From NCBI GenBank assembly GCA_023420745.1, contig JAEZVQ010000030.1:1-17508 (forward strand): a DNA stretch of 17,508 bases, in the 5' to 3' direction. Under the pieces are notes generated by a model, which searched no databases, was not told where the DNA came from, and saw only the letters and a program-made list of their open reading frames with translations. A program made the position numbers and the translations under genes. Origin of the DNA: Actinomycetes bacterium. Lineage in GTDB: Bacteria; Actinomycetota; Actinomycetes; Actinomycetales; Actinomycetaceae. Positions 7,536 to 15,632 of the stretch are shown here, in pieces (position 1 is the stretch's first letter; every line of letters starts with the position of its first letter).

Positions 7536-7916
7536 ATGGCACGTGTCAAGCGTTCAGTGAATGCCCGTAAGAAGCGTCGCGTCGTCCTCGAACGCGCCTC
7601 GGGCTACCGCGGTCAGCGTTCCCGCCTCTACCGTAAGGCGAAGGAACAAGTCACCCACTCAATGGTCTACTCCTACCGTGACCGCCGTACCCGCAAGCGC
7701 AACTTCCGCCGCCTGTGGATCCAGCGCATCAACGCTGGGGCGCGCGCGAACGGCATGACCTACAACCGCTTCATGCAGGGTCTCGCCCTTGCCGGCGTCG
7801 AAGTCGATCGTCGACTCCTCGCCGAACTCGCCGTCAACGAGCCGGCAGCTTTCGCCGCCCTCGTCGACACTGCTCGCGCAGCATTGCCGGCAGACGTCAA
7901 CGCGGCGCAGAACTGA
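7536..7916 (+). CDS. rplT: 50S ribosomal protein L20
   Basis: A 126-residue L20, an early-assembly 23S rRNA-binding protein. The typical basic N-terminal extension ([20 protein letters not shown]) is followed by [40 protein letters not shown] and [23 protein letters not shown] precedes the ATG by 6 nt. In Bacillus and Escherichia coli L20 represses its own operon, which makes the upstream infC leader a natural target. The next gene starts 1 nt after its stop. Confidence 0.98.
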   Translation: MARVKRSVNARKKRRVVLERASGYRGQRSRLYRKAKEQVTHSMVYSYRDRRTRKRNFRRLWIQRINAGARANGMTYNRFMQGLALAGVEVDRRLLAELAVNEPAAFAALVDTARAALPADVNAAQN

Positions 7917-7917
7917 C

Positions 7918-8769
7918 ATGACAGTGGCTGACTCTCAGCCACGCCACGAACGCCCGGCGACGCTGACTAACCCCCGATCCGACAGGGTCAAGGAGGTCGC
8001 TCAGCTCGCCGGGCGTCGTGCACGTCGGCGCCACAGTCGCATTCTTGTCGAAGGTCCTCAAGCTGTTCGCGAAGCGGTGAAGTTTTGCGGAAACGACCTC
8101 ATTGACGTCTACATTTCCGATTCCGCGTGGGAACGTCACAGCGACCTCGTCGACGCTGCCAGCCGGGCAACACGATGGGTTCACCGCGTCAGCGACGAAG
8201 TTGCAACCGCGATGTCACCGGATGCGCAAGGCATCATTGCAGTCACCCGGGCGTTTACCACCGACGGTTTGCCGCGCGTGGACTGGTCATTTGTGTGCGT
8301 ACTCGCGCAAACCCAAGATCCCGGCAATGCCGGCACCATGATTCGAGCAGCTGACGCTGCCGGAGCAGACGCGGTAATTGTGTGCTCGGGATCTGTTGAC
8401 CCGACCTCGCCGAAAGTCGTGCGCTCGTCGGCGGGGTCGGTTTTCCACCTCCCGACGATCACCGGTGTCGGATTTGACGAGGTCGTCGAATGGGCGCGAG
8501 CACGGCGGATGAATATCGTTGCTGCCGACGGACACGGTGCCATCGATCTGTTCGCCTGCGAGGACGGTACGGAGCCGCTCGATCTCGCCAGCCCAATCGC
8601 GTGGGTGTTTGGCAACGAGGCTCACGGTTTTTCTGACCTCGCCACCACAGGGATCGACTACATGGTGTCAATCCCGATGGGCGGGCATGCCGAGTCCCTC
8701 AACGTCTCATCGGCGGCGACCCTGTGCTTGTTCGCCACAGCACGCGCACGGCGCCACCTCGCTCACTAA
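7918..8769 (+). CDS. TrmH/SpoU-family RNA 2'-O-methyltransferase
   Basis: A 283-residue SPOUT-class methyltransferase that would transfer a methyl group from S-adenosylmethionine to a ribose 2'-OH in rRNA or tRNA. The N-terminal part (about 20-115) fits a SpoU substrate-binding domain, with RHSRILVEGPQAVREA. The knotted catalytic domain shows motif 1 QDPGNAGTMIRAADAAGAD (133-151), motif 2 FGNEAHGF (231-238) and motif 3 IPMGGHAESLNVSSAA (252-267). The catalytic Arg143 and the cofactor-binding knot are intact. ATG 7918 is 1 nt after rplT; longer in-frame versions would run back through rplT and are rejected. No good ribosome binding site is seen, so coupling to rplT is likely. The target RNA cannot be told. 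Confidence 0.9.
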   Translation: MTVADSQPRHERPATLTNPRSDRVKEVAQLAGRRARRRHSRILVEGPQAVREAVKFCGNDLIDVYISDSAWERHSDLVDAASRATRWVHRVSDEVATAMSPDAQGIIAVTRAFTTDGLPRVDWSFVCVLAQTQDPGNAGTMIRAADAAGADAVIVCSGSVDPTSPKVVRSSAGSVFHLPTITGVGFDEVVEWARARRMNIVAADGHGAIDLFACEDGTEPLDLASPIAWVFGNEAHGFSDLATTGIDYMVSIPMGGHAESLNVSSAATLCLFATARARRHLAH

Positions 8770-8827
8770 TGGCTCACCACGGGCATCTCACCTATGTGGC
8801 GCCCAACACCGTGGCGAAAGGGGCGGC

Positions 8828-9844
8828 ATGACTGGACGCGAAGACGACCTCCACGAAGACGACCTGATTGCGCAGATGCGACGCATCATTCCTACAGGAA
8901 CTCGCACCCTCATCGGCTCTGGTGATGACTGCGCGCAGATCGCCACTCCCGAAGGTCACGTCATCGTCACCACCGACGTCCTCGTCGAAGGGCACCACTT
9001 TCGATTTGACTGGTCGACACCGCGTGAGATCGGGCAGCGAGCCGCTATGCAAAATCTCGCCGACATCGCAGCTCAAGGTGGGCGTGCCAGTGCTTTCGTA
9101 GTCTCACTCACCCTTCCCGACGACATGGGACACGACGCTGTCCTCGACCTCGTTGCTGGTTTTTCCGATGCGCTGACCGGCACCGGTGCCGGCATCGTCG
9201 GAGGTGACATCAGCGGTGGAAGTGAGCTCACGATCGCCGTCACAGCGCTTGGCTACTGTCCGCACGGGGCGGTGACTCGCAGTGGGGCGCAACCTGGCGA
9301 TGTCGTGGTCGTAGCCGGTACGCTCGGCCATTCGGCGATGGGACTGTCAAGCTACCTCAACGGTATCGACACGGTGACGTCGATAGCAGAAGGCACTGGC
9401 GGTGCAGGTGGTGGTTCGGGGGAGTCGGCCAGTAGACTCCTCGATCGCTGTCGCTCGATCTACCGGGTGCCGCAGCCCCTACTCGACGCTGGTGTTGAAG
9501 CGGCAAGGTGCGGGGTGCACGCGATGATGGACTGTTCCGACGGGTTGAGTAGCGATCTCCACCGTCTCGCTCGCGCTTCCGGTGTATCGATTGTCCTCGA
9601 CGAGGAGGCGATTGCCTCGCGGGTCGCGATTCTCCACCCGCTCAGCACCGTCGCGGGGCTGATCTCTGCGACCACGGCGGTGCTCCACGGGGGTGAAGAC
9701 CACGCGTTGATCGCCACTGCCGACGAGCGGACGACGCTGGGGGAGCACTGGCAGGTGATCGGTCGCGTCGCTGCTACCGACCCTCCGCGCGTGCTGCTCG
9801 GGTGCGAAGAACTCCACCCCGGCGGTTGGGATCACTTGCGCTAA
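8828..9844 (+). CDS. thiL: Thiamine-monophosphate kinase
   Basis: A 338-residue ThiL, which uses ATP to phosphorylate thiamine monophosphate to thiamine pyrophosphate. Family motifs occur in order: GDDCA (32-36), TTDVLVEGHHF (48-58), NLADIAAQGG (76-85), GGD (125-127), MMDCSDGLSSDL (233-244) and HGGEDHALIA (287-296). These carry the Mg2+/ATP Asp residues of the PurM-like fold. Residues about 186-202 are a Gly/Ser-rich insertion, probably a surface loop. ATG 8828 follows AAAGGGG by a few nt; the reading frame runs further upstream but overlaps the methyltransferase gene. The gene stands apart from other thi genes, and no TPP-riboswitch motif was seen in the 58 nt before it. Confidence 0.95.
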   Translation: MTGREDDLHEDDLIAQMRRIIPTGTRTLIGSGDDCAQIATPEGHVIVTTDVLVEGHHFRFDWSTPREIGQRAAMQNLADIAAQGGRASAFVVSLTLPDDMGHDAVLDLVAGFSDALTGTGAGIVGGDISGGSELTIAVTALGYCPHGAVTRSGAQPGDVVVVAGTLGHSAMGLSSYLNGIDTVTSIAEGTGGAGGGSGESASRLLDRCRSIYRVPQPLLDAGVEAARCGVHAMMDCSDGLSSDLHRLARASGVSIVLDEEAIASRVAILHPLSTVAGLISATTAVLHGGEDHALIATADERTTLGEHWQVIGRVAATDPPRVLLGCEELHPGGWDHLR

Positions 9845-9863
9845 TCGTTGGGAAATACACTGA

Positions 9864-9912
9864 TCCCCGACCACCGTGGCGAGGATTTCCTCGCTGAAGG
9901 AATGGTCGGGGA
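9864..9912. terminator. Nested stem-loop between convergent thiL and rpmB
   Basis: TCCCCGACCA (9864-9873) and TGGTCGGGGA (9903-9912) form a perfect 10-bp outer stem. Inside it GCGAGG (9879-9884) and CCTCGC (9889-9894) form a second perfect 6-bp stem around ATTT. It starts 20 nt after the thiL stop and lies between two genes that point at each other, so a two-way terminator is the simplest reading. Neither strand has a clear T-run next to the stem, which weakens this, although actinobacterial terminators often lack one. Confidence 0.55.
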
Positions 9913-9987
9913 CGGGGGCGACTCACCGTTGCATGGGTTTAAGTCGCGTTGGCTAAAGCAGTACTGAAATCAGACTGTGCCGTCCGC

Positions 9988-10179
9988 TCAGATGGCGCGC
10001 TCGAAGCGATCCGACTTGATGCAGGTGGTGCACACGTTCAGACGCTTCGGGGTGCCCCCGACAATCGCGCGCACACGCTGAATGTTCGGGTTCCAGCGGC
10101 GATTCGTCCGCACGTGGGAGTGCGAAACGCTCTTACCGAAGCCCGGTCCCTTGCCACACACGTCGCACTTAGCAGCCAC
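9988..10179 (-). CDS. rpmB: 50S ribosomal protein L28 (zinc-binding type)
   Basis: A 63-residue L28, a large-subunit ribosomal protein. [20 protein letters not shown] is the standard N-terminus. Two Cys-x-x-Cys pairs (Cys5/Cys8 and Cys50/Cys53) make it the zinc-ribbon form, as opposed to the cysteine-free form that actinobacteria may express when zinc is scarce. [14 protein letters not shown] is typical of the family. It starts with GTG, with GGAGA about 9-10 nt upstream. It is the only gene in the window on the minus strand, is convergent with thiL and divergent from the DAK2 gene. Confidence 0.97.
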   Translation of the reverse strand: MAAKCDVCGKGPGFGKSVSHSHVRTNRRWNPNIQRVRAIVGGTPKRLNVCTTCIKSDRFERAI

Positions 10180-10268
10180 GGTCGTTTTCTCCGATTCTCG
10201 TTGTCTTCGTTTACCATTCTCCCGCGCATCAACATGAGACTTGCGTCTGCACGGGACACGACGGACCT

Positions 10269-10297
10269 GTCGTACTCACTACCGCAACCACTGTCAA
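10269..10297 (-). promoter_or_regulatory. rpmB: Candidate rpmB promoter
   Basis: On the minus strand a perfect -35 hexamer TTGACA (10297-10292) is followed after 17 nt by TACGAC (10274-10269), a weak -10 (3 of 6). The start site would fall near 10262, giving an rpmB leader of about 80 nt. The spacing and the exact -35 are the main support. Confidence 0.4.
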
Positions 10298-10312
10298 CTA
10301 TGATCCGTTGAC
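10293..10312. repeat. Inverted repeat GTCAAC-N8-GTTGAC in the divergent promoter region
   Basis: GTCAAC (10293-10298) and GTTGAC (10307-10312) are perfect inverted arms separated by 8 nt. The left arm overlaps the -35 of the rpmB promoter. The spacer includes most of TATGAT (10299-10304), a good + strand -10 for the DAK2-recG operon, though its -35 is poor. The placement suits an operator for both genes. It does not resemble the Zur box I would expect for a zinc-type ribosomal protein gene. Confidence 0.3.
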
Positions 10313-10591
10313 CCACGATGCCGCGGCAGAGTCAAAACAAGCAACCCTCACAGCGTAGCCGACACCCGCCTGGTATTCAATCTCCACCGGGATTCTTGCC
10401 CCGTCGAATCGGTCACATTAGCGCGGTGGTGAGAAGAAAACGCCGGCACTGCGAACGTGACAAAATGGAGCCACATGGCGGCACGTGTCACCGTCATGCC
10501 GTGCGGGGTGACGAGGCTGCAGCGCAGTGTCGATCACTGCAGCACCGGTCGCTGGAGCGAGGACATCGGGAAACATGGGGAGGAGGCGGTC

Positions 10592-12271
10592 GTGCGCGAC
10601 ACTCTCGATGGTCATGCCGTCATCGATTGGCTGTGTCTGTTCAGCGCACGCATCGATTCACTCGCCCCACTTCTTGACGACCTTGACGCGCTCGGTGGGG
10701 GAGATGGCGATACCGGGCGAAACGCCCAACTCACCCTCCACGCTATCCTCGAGCGCCTCAACACTCGGTCAGCGGGAGAACCCGGCGGGTCGTATCCGAA
10801 TGCGGTCAGTGCATCGCGCCGCGCTCACGCGGCACGCGTCACCGACGTCCTCGCTCACTATGCTCACACTGCGGCGATGGGGCACGTCGGCGTTATTGTT
10901 GCCAACTTCGTGGCGACAATGGCACGAGAAACAGTGAAACCGACGATTCGCCCGGTTGACGCCAGGCACATTCTCACGCGTTTTCCACAGGTGATTGAAG
11001 ACACGATGAGCCACCCGCACCCCGACCTGCTGGTGATGGTCAACGCGGCTGCCGATGCCGCGAGACATTTCCCAGACCCGATTGAGTCGTGCGCCATGCT
11101 CGTCGGCGGGGCGTCGATGGAGGCGCAAGAAGCACTGATCGAAGTCACCGATGGGTGGGTCAACCCCGGTGCGTGCGTGGTGGCGTTGGCGATTGCGTCA
11201 TGGCACGCAACTTACGAGGAGGCTACGCATCCCGTCGACGTCGTTGTCGACATGGTGACGACACTGGCGACGTCGGGAACGCAGCAGGCGGGACGCAATC
11301 ACCACCATACCTTTGAGCCTGTTGCTGGGGAGGCATTTGCGGTCGATTTCGATGTCGATTTCCTCGCGGATGAACACAGTGAATACGTCCAGACCATCGC
11401 CGCGCTCGGAGTGAGGTATTCGATGGTTGGGGGCGAGGACGTTCTCGGTGCAGTGTCGTGGCATTTTCACGTCGACACTTCGGCAATTGCCGCAGTGATC
11501 CCACAGGTGTGGGTGCACGGAATCCTCGTGCGAGATACCCGATCCTCGGATCTCATTGGCAAAGATGAGCTTGCCGTGCGCGAAGAAGAATCTGGAGTGC
11601 TCTACCTGTCGTGCCCGTCGTGGCAGCGTGCCGATACCGTGCGGGTCATCGCACTCGTGCGCCACCCGGCTCTCGCCGCCGAAGTAGCATCCACTGGAGC
11701 TCACACCATCCTCGCGCCCGATGCCAGTGACGCGGCAACGATTGCCCAGATTGCGCGCCGAGCACCCGCGGGTGTCAGCGTTATTCTCAGCGGCGACGAA
11801 GACGCGCACACTCTGGCCACGCGCGTGCGCACGATGCTCATCGGCGCGGCTCACGACCGAGAAAACGGCGAGGACAGCGAAACACCAGCGGACGCGCTGC
11901 GGCCGATTGTCATTGATGAGCCTCTCTCCGACATCGCGGTGGCGACGGTAGCACGCGAATGTGCAGCCATCTATGTTCCATCCGCGGGGGATGCGAGCGG
12001 GATGATTGCCGAGCAGATCGCGCGTGCCGCCGCCGATCGTGCTCGCGCCCGCGTCGCAGTCATTACCGCGACCGACGCTGAGGGATTGACCAGCAAGGTC
12101 AGTCAGTTAGCTGGCTACGGATTGCAGCGTGCCGCAGTGATCGGCCCGATGGCGTGGAGGATGGCAGTCGTTGACACTGTTGCCACGGCACTAGCTCAAC
12201 GCGGCATTGACGAAGTCGCGGTGGAATCCATCGAGGGGACGCGCCCACATGTGGTGCTGGTTAACCGATGA
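10592..12271 (+). CDS. DAK2-domain protein, FakA-like, with degenerate kinase loops
   Basis: A 559-residue protein related to FakA, the kinase subunit that phosphorylates fatty acids bound to FakB, and to other DAK2/YloV proteins. The N-terminal domain keeps the metal/ATP loop DGDTGRN (38-44). The middle domain keeps the His-x-His pair H291/H293 in WHFHVDT, near VGGEDVLG. The C-terminal part (about 340-559) matches the DegV-like tail of the family. The usual ARGNSGVI loop reads AMGHVGVI (95-102), and the later VDSGGxG loop appears as VNPGACV (about 190-196), so phosphotransfer is doubtful. GTG 10592 was chosen because GGGGAGGAGG ends 5 nt before it. The stop overlaps recG (ATGA). The rpmB-DAK2-recG neighbourhood is common in Gram-positive bacteria. 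No fakB is present in the window. Confidence 0.85.
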   Translation: MRDTLDGHAVIDWLCLFSARIDSLAPLLDDLDALGGGDGDTGRNAQLTLHAILERLNTRSAGEPGGSYPNAVSASRRAHAARVTDVLAHYAHTAAMGHVGVIVANFVATMARETVKPTIRPVDARHILTRFPQVIEDTMSHPHPDLLVMVNAAADAARHFPDPIESCAMLVGGASMEAQEALIEVTDGWVNPGACVVALAIASWHATYEEATHPVDVVVDMVTTLATSGTQQAGRNHHHTFEPVAGEAFAVDFDVDFLADEHSEYVQTIAALGVRYSMVGGEDVLGAVSWHFHVDTSAIAAVIPQVWVHGILVRDTRSSDLIGKDELAVREEESGVLYLSCPSWQRADTVRVIALVRHPALAAEVASTGAHTILAPDASDAATIAQIARRAPAGVSVILSGDEDAHTLATRVRTMLIGAAHDRENGEDSETPADALRPIVIDEPLSDIAVATVARECAAIYVPSAGDASGMIAEQIARAAADRARARVAVITATDAEGLTSKVSQLAGYGLQRAAVIGPMAWRMAVVDTVATALAQRGIDEVAVESIEGTRPHVVLVNR

Positions 12272-14403
12272 CGCCTCCCGGTGAACGACGTGACCGGCTC
12301 GGAGCGCCGCGCCTCATTGACTCCTCCCTCGAGCGTGTACTCGGCGCTCGCAGCGCCCGCGCATTGGGGCACCTCGAACTGCGAAACGTCAATGATCTAC
12401 TCACGCACTATCCGCGCCGCTACGCGCACTGGGGAAAGCTGACACCGCTGGCGAGTATCCGCCCCGGTGACGACGTCACGCTGCTCGCCCGCGTGGTCGA
12501 CATCCGCATGGTGGCGAACCGTCGTGGAGGTGTGCGACTGTGTGCGACACTGACCGACGGTGTTGCCACTATCGAGGCGACATTTTTCGCTGGACACCCG
12601 GCAAAACTCAGCGTCCACCAGCGGCTCCTCATCCGTGGAAGCGAACACCTCTTTGCCGGGAAGGTGACGAGCTATCGAGGGCAGCTTCAGCTGACACACC
12701 CGCAGTTTGAACAGGTCGATGACGAAGATCACGCGAAAGAGCGCGCTTACCGCCCACTGCCGATTTACCCGGCAAGCGCGTCGTGCCCAACGTGGATGAT
12801 CGAACGCTGCCTCGCGATTGTCCTCGACCAGATCACCAGTGATGATATCGACGACCCGATTCCCGATGACCTTCGGCAACGTGAGGGACTTCTGCCCCTC
12901 ATCGAGGCACTCCGCCTCATCCACCGCCCAAATACTGACGATGATGTGACCGCAGCGAAACGCACCGTGCGTTGGGCGGAAGCACTCGAACTCCAGGTCG
13001 CGCTCGCCCAGCGGCGCCACCGAATGGATTGCGCGCAGGCGATTCCGATTGCGATGGATGTCGACCAGGCAGTGCGTCGCGCCAACCTGAGTTTTCAACT
13101 CACCGGCGGTCAGCGCCAGGCGCTGATTGACATCGCCACTGACCTCCACCGTGACCATCCGATGCAGCGTCTACTCGAAGCCGACGTCGGTGCCGGGAAA
13201 ACAGTGGTTGCCGCAATCGCCATGCAGGAGGTCGTCAACGCCGGGTATCAAGCGGCGATGCTTGCCCCCACTCAGGTTCTCGCCGAACAGCATGCGTCAT
13301 CACTCGCCGCTTGTGTCAACGTTCCGGTCGAGCTACTCACCGCGTCGTCAGCGCAGGCGACGAAACGGCGACTCGCCGCGTTCGCGCTCGCTGGGGAGCC
13401 GATGATTGTCGTCGCCACTCATGCCCTGCTGTACGACACGGTGGATATGTCGCGTCTCGCCCTCGTTGTTGTCGACGAACAGCATCGCTTCGGCGTGGCA
13501 CAGCGGGAACGGCTCCGCGAAGGTGGAGAAACCACGCCGCACCTACTGATGATGACTGCCACCCCGATTCCGCGAACTGTTGCGATGACAGTTTTCGGTG
13601 ACCTCGACGTGTCACGGATGGCGGAACTACCGTCGGGGCGAACGCGCGTGCAGACGTTCGTCATCGACGATGCCAATCATCGGTGGATGTCGCGATTGTG
13701 GGAGCGTGCCCGCGAAGAAATTGACGCCGGTCGTCGCGTCTTCGTCGTTGTTCCGCGGATTGACAGCGACACGGGGGAGAGTGACGATGCGGAACTTGCT
13801 GCGGTCGAAAGCACGGCGCAGAGGCTGCGGTCGCTGCCCGTATTTGATGCAATCGAGGTCGCCACTTTACACGGGCAGATGCGTGGCGAGGACAAAACGC
13901 GCATCGTCGAAGATTTTGATCGCGGGCACACCCCGCTGCTCGTATCGACGACCGTCGTCGAGGTTGGCGTCGATGTTGCCGACGCGTCGATGATGGTGAT
14001 TCTCGACGCCCAGCAATTTGGTCTATCCCAGCTGCATCAGTTGCGCGGGCGAGTGGGACGTCGAGCGGGGATTGACGCCGTATGTATGGCGGTGCACCGC
14101 CACGATATTTCTCCCGCGTCGAAAGAACGGCTCGATGCGTTCGCCCGCACGACCGACGGGTTTGAGCTCGCGGAAATCGACGTGTCGCTGCGACGCGAAG
14201 GCGATGTTCTCGGCGATGCGCAGTCGGGGAAACGCACCTCGTTGAAAGCGCTGCGCGTGATGCGAGACACGATGATTATCCAGCGAGCACGTGACGCGGC
14301 ACGCGCCATTGTCGATGAGGATCCGACGCTGAGCCAGCATCCGCAGCTCGCCCGACGCATTTATCGAGACAGTGACGAACTCGACTGGATGCGACGCACC
14401 TGA
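12268..14403 (+). CDS. recG: ATP-dependent DNA helicase RecG
   Basis: A 711-residue helicase that regresses stalled forks and branch-migrates Holliday junctions. The N-terminal wedge domain has the RecG start pattern LLTHYPRRYAHWG and an OB-fold (about 60-155). The helicase core has Walker A DVGAGKT (306-312), the DExH-like box DEQHRFG (from 403), motif III MTATPIPRT and motif VI QLHQLRGRVGR. The C-terminal region shows FELAEIDVSLRREGDVLG, the TRG-type region that couples ATP use to translocation. Length is normal for RecG. It overlaps the DAK2 gene by 4 nt and is probably translated by coupling. Confidence 0.97.
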   Translation: MTPPGERRDRLGAPRLIDSSLERVLGARSARALGHLELRNVNDLLTHYPRRYAHWGKLTPLASIRPGDDVTLLARVVDIRMVANRRGGVRLCATLTDGVATIEATFFAGHPAKLSVHQRLLIRGSEHLFAGKVTSYRGQLQLTHPQFEQVDDEDHAKERAYRPLPIYPASASCPTWMIERCLAIVLDQITSDDIDDPIPDDLRQREGLLPLIEALRLIHRPNTDDDVTAAKRTVRWAEALELQVALAQRRHRMDCAQAIPIAMDVDQAVRRANLSFQLTGGQRQALIDIATDLHRDHPMQRLLEADVGAGKTVVAAIAMQEVVNAGYQAAMLAPTQVLAEQHASSLAACVNVPVELLTASSAQATKRRLAAFALAGEPMIVVATHALLYDTVDMSRLALVVVDEQHRFGVAQRERLREGGETTPHLLMMTATPIPRTVAMTVFGDLDVSRMAELPSGRTRVQTFVIDDANHRWMSRLWERAREEIDAGRRVFVVVPRIDSDTGESDDAELAAVESTAQRLRSLPVFDAIEVATLHGQMRGEDKTRIVEDFDRGHTPLLVSTTVVEVGVDVADASMMVILDAQQFGLSQLHQLRGRVGRRAGIDAVCMAVHRHDISPASKERLDAFARTTDGFELAEIDVSLRREGDVLGDAQSGKRTSLKALRVMRDTMIIQRARDAARAIVDEDPTLSQHPQLARRIYRDSDELDWMRRT

Positions 14404-14488
14404 ACGATAGTGTCCTCGCGACACGCTGGCGGGCGCGGGCAGAAGCCGAGCCGAGTAACGAGACGCCAACTGGGGGTCGTGAGGTCGA

Positions 14489-14494
14489 TATGCT
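14489..14494 (+). promoter_or_regulatory. rsmD: Candidate -10 element for a leaderless rsmD transcript
   Basis: TATGCT (4 of 6 to TATAAT, TAnnnT) ends 6 nt before the rsmD GTG. Transcription could therefore begin at or next to the start codon. No usable ribosome binding site exists at a normal distance from this GTG. No clear -35 is visible. Confidence 0.3.
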
Positions 14495-14500
14495 GGGGGT

Positions 14501-15136
14501 GTGACACGAATCGTTGCTGGAACCTACCGGGGGCGTCGGCTTTCGGTTCCCGCCACCAACACGCGTCCGACATCCGACCGGGTGCGTGAGGCGATCTTTT
14601 CGCGCCTCGAATCCTGGGGGGACGTGGACGACGCTCACGTGCTCGACCTCTACGCCGGATCTGGAGCGCTGGGGTTGGAAGCACTATCGCGCGGAGCTGC
14701 CGACGCCATCCTCGTTGATCGTGCTCGCGCCGCTGTCATCGCGTGTCGGGACAATATCCGAACCCTCGGCTGCGAGGATCAGGCGCGTGTCGTGGCGCGT
14801 GACGCCGCCAGCTACCTCACCACTGCCACCGATACCTTCACTCTCGCCTTCGTTGACCCTCCCTACGCCATCGACACCCTCCAGATTGAAACGGTGCTCG
14901 CCGCACTCGCACAGAGGATGGAGCCGCGGGGGCTCATCGTGTTTGAAACCTCGACGCGCGTTGCCACCCCCACCTGGCCGAGAACCTGCCGCGTCGAGTC
15001 ACAACGTTCGTGGCGAGACACTCGCGTATGGTTTCTCACCGTCGACGGCGACGACAACCCTGGTCAGGGCGAGAATCCTGGTGAGGGCGCGGCAGGCAAT
15101 AGTCACGGTAACGACCAGGAGGAGGACAGGCGATGA
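14501..15136 (+). CDS. rsmD: 16S rRNA (guanine(966)-N(2))-methyltransferase
   Basis: A 211-residue class I methyltransferase that methylates G966 (E. coli numbering) of 16S rRNA using S-adenosylmethionine. It begins MTRIVAGTYRGRRLSVP and continues TRPTSDRVREAIFSRL, both typical of RsmD. The cofactor loop is DLYAGSGALGLEALSRGA (49-66). The catalytic motif is DPPY (119-122) in FVDPPYAIDT. The last 30 residues form an acidic, Gly/Asn/Glu-rich tail with a repeated GENPGEG-like sequence, not part of the fold. GTG 14501 is the natural start because conserved sequence begins at once, but a normally spaced ribosome binding site is missing. It overlaps coaD by 4 nt. Confidence 0.93.
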   Translation: MTRIVAGTYRGRRLSVPATNTRPTSDRVREAIFSRLESWGDVDDAHVLDLYAGSGALGLEALSRGAADAILVDRARAAVIACRDNIRTLGCEDQARVVARDAASYLTTATDTFTLAFVDPPYAIDTLQIETVLAALAQRMEPRGLIVFETSTRVATPTWPRTCRVESQRSWRDTRVWFLTVDGDDNPGQGENPGEGAAGNSHGNDQEEDRR

Positions 15137-15615
15137 CTCACGCAGCGATTCCGGGGACATTCGATCCGGTGACCCGCGGGCACCTCGACATCATTGAACG
15201 CGTGTCCGCGATGGTCGACACGGTGAGTGTCGTCGTCAGTCACAATCACGCGAAAACACCGTGGTTTGATAGTGATCAGCGTGTTGAGTTCGCCCGCCAG
15301 GCGCTGGCGCACTGCCCCAACGTCACCGTCGTTGCCGACGACGGGCTGGTCGCACGCTGGTGCGCCGATCACGACGTCGATGTCATTGTCAAAGGGGTTC
15401 GTGGGGCGCGTGACCTCGACAGCGAATCCGCCCAAGCGGCGGTGAATCGCGAACTCACGGGGGTCGACACCGTGTTCCTTCCCGCATCTGCGGCATATTC
15501 CCACGTATCATCGACAGTGGTAAAAGATATCGCCATCCACGGCGGTGATATATCGACGATGGTGACACCCCTCGTCGCTGCTGCCGTGAGGGAACGCGCC
15601 TCAAAGCTGTGCTAA
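15133..15615 (+). CDS. coaD: Phosphopantetheine adenylyltransferase
   Basis: A 160-residue nucleotidyltransferase that joins 4'-phosphopantetheine and ATP to dephospho-CoA, the fourth step of coenzyme A synthesis. PGTFDPVTRGHLDI (7-20) carries the T/HxGH-type ATP site with His17. KGVRGARD (87-94) fits the substrate-binding loop. SSTVVKDIAIHGGDIS (126-141) is the C-terminal ATP signature. Length matches the family. It starts within the end of rsmD (ATGA) after the strong AGGAGGAGGA site, a pairing of rsmD and coaD seen across bacteria. Confidence 0.97.
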   Translation: MTHAAIPGTFDPVTRGHLDIIERVSAMVDTVSVVVSHNHAKTPWFDSDQRVEFARQALAHCPNVTVVADDGLVARWCADHDVDVIVKGVRGARDLDSESAQAAVNRELTGVDTVFLPASAAYSHVSSTVVKDIAIHGGDISTMVTPLVAAAVRERASKLC

Positions 15616-15632
15616 CGACGGAGGATCCGAAC

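Larger units (their letters stand above)
10180..10591. other. Gene-free region between divergent rpmB and the DAK2 gene
   Basis: About 410 nt with no supportable gene. An in-frame extension of the DAK2 reading frame back to 10457 lacks conserved sequence and a good ribosome binding site. The rpmB-proximal part holds the candidate promoters and an inverted repeat. The stretch from about 10320 to 10570 shows nothing I can interpret. It would serve as a leader for the DAK2-recG operon if the TATGAT element near 10299 is its -10. Confidence 0.5.

Noticed and set aside
8770..8827. TPP riboswitch upstream of thiL
   Set aside because: The gap is too short and the conserved CUGAGA and related motifs are absent.
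10457..10591. A longer N-terminus for the DAK2 protein from 10457
   Set aside because: The extra residues match nothing in the family, and GTG 10592 has a strong ribosome binding site just before the conserved TLDG start.
11198..11854. A 218-residue minus-strand frame within the DAK2 gene
   Set aside because: The + strand frame has family motifs across this stretch; the minus translation has none.
14410..14424. GTGTC-CTCGC-GACAC hairpin after recG as a terminator
   Set aside because: Only a 5-bp stem with no T-run, so support is too weak to call a terminator.
14514..15197. A + strand frame overlapping rsmD
   Set aside because: It is a shifted frame of rsmD with Pro/Ser/Arg-rich sequence; RsmD motifs lie in the other frame.
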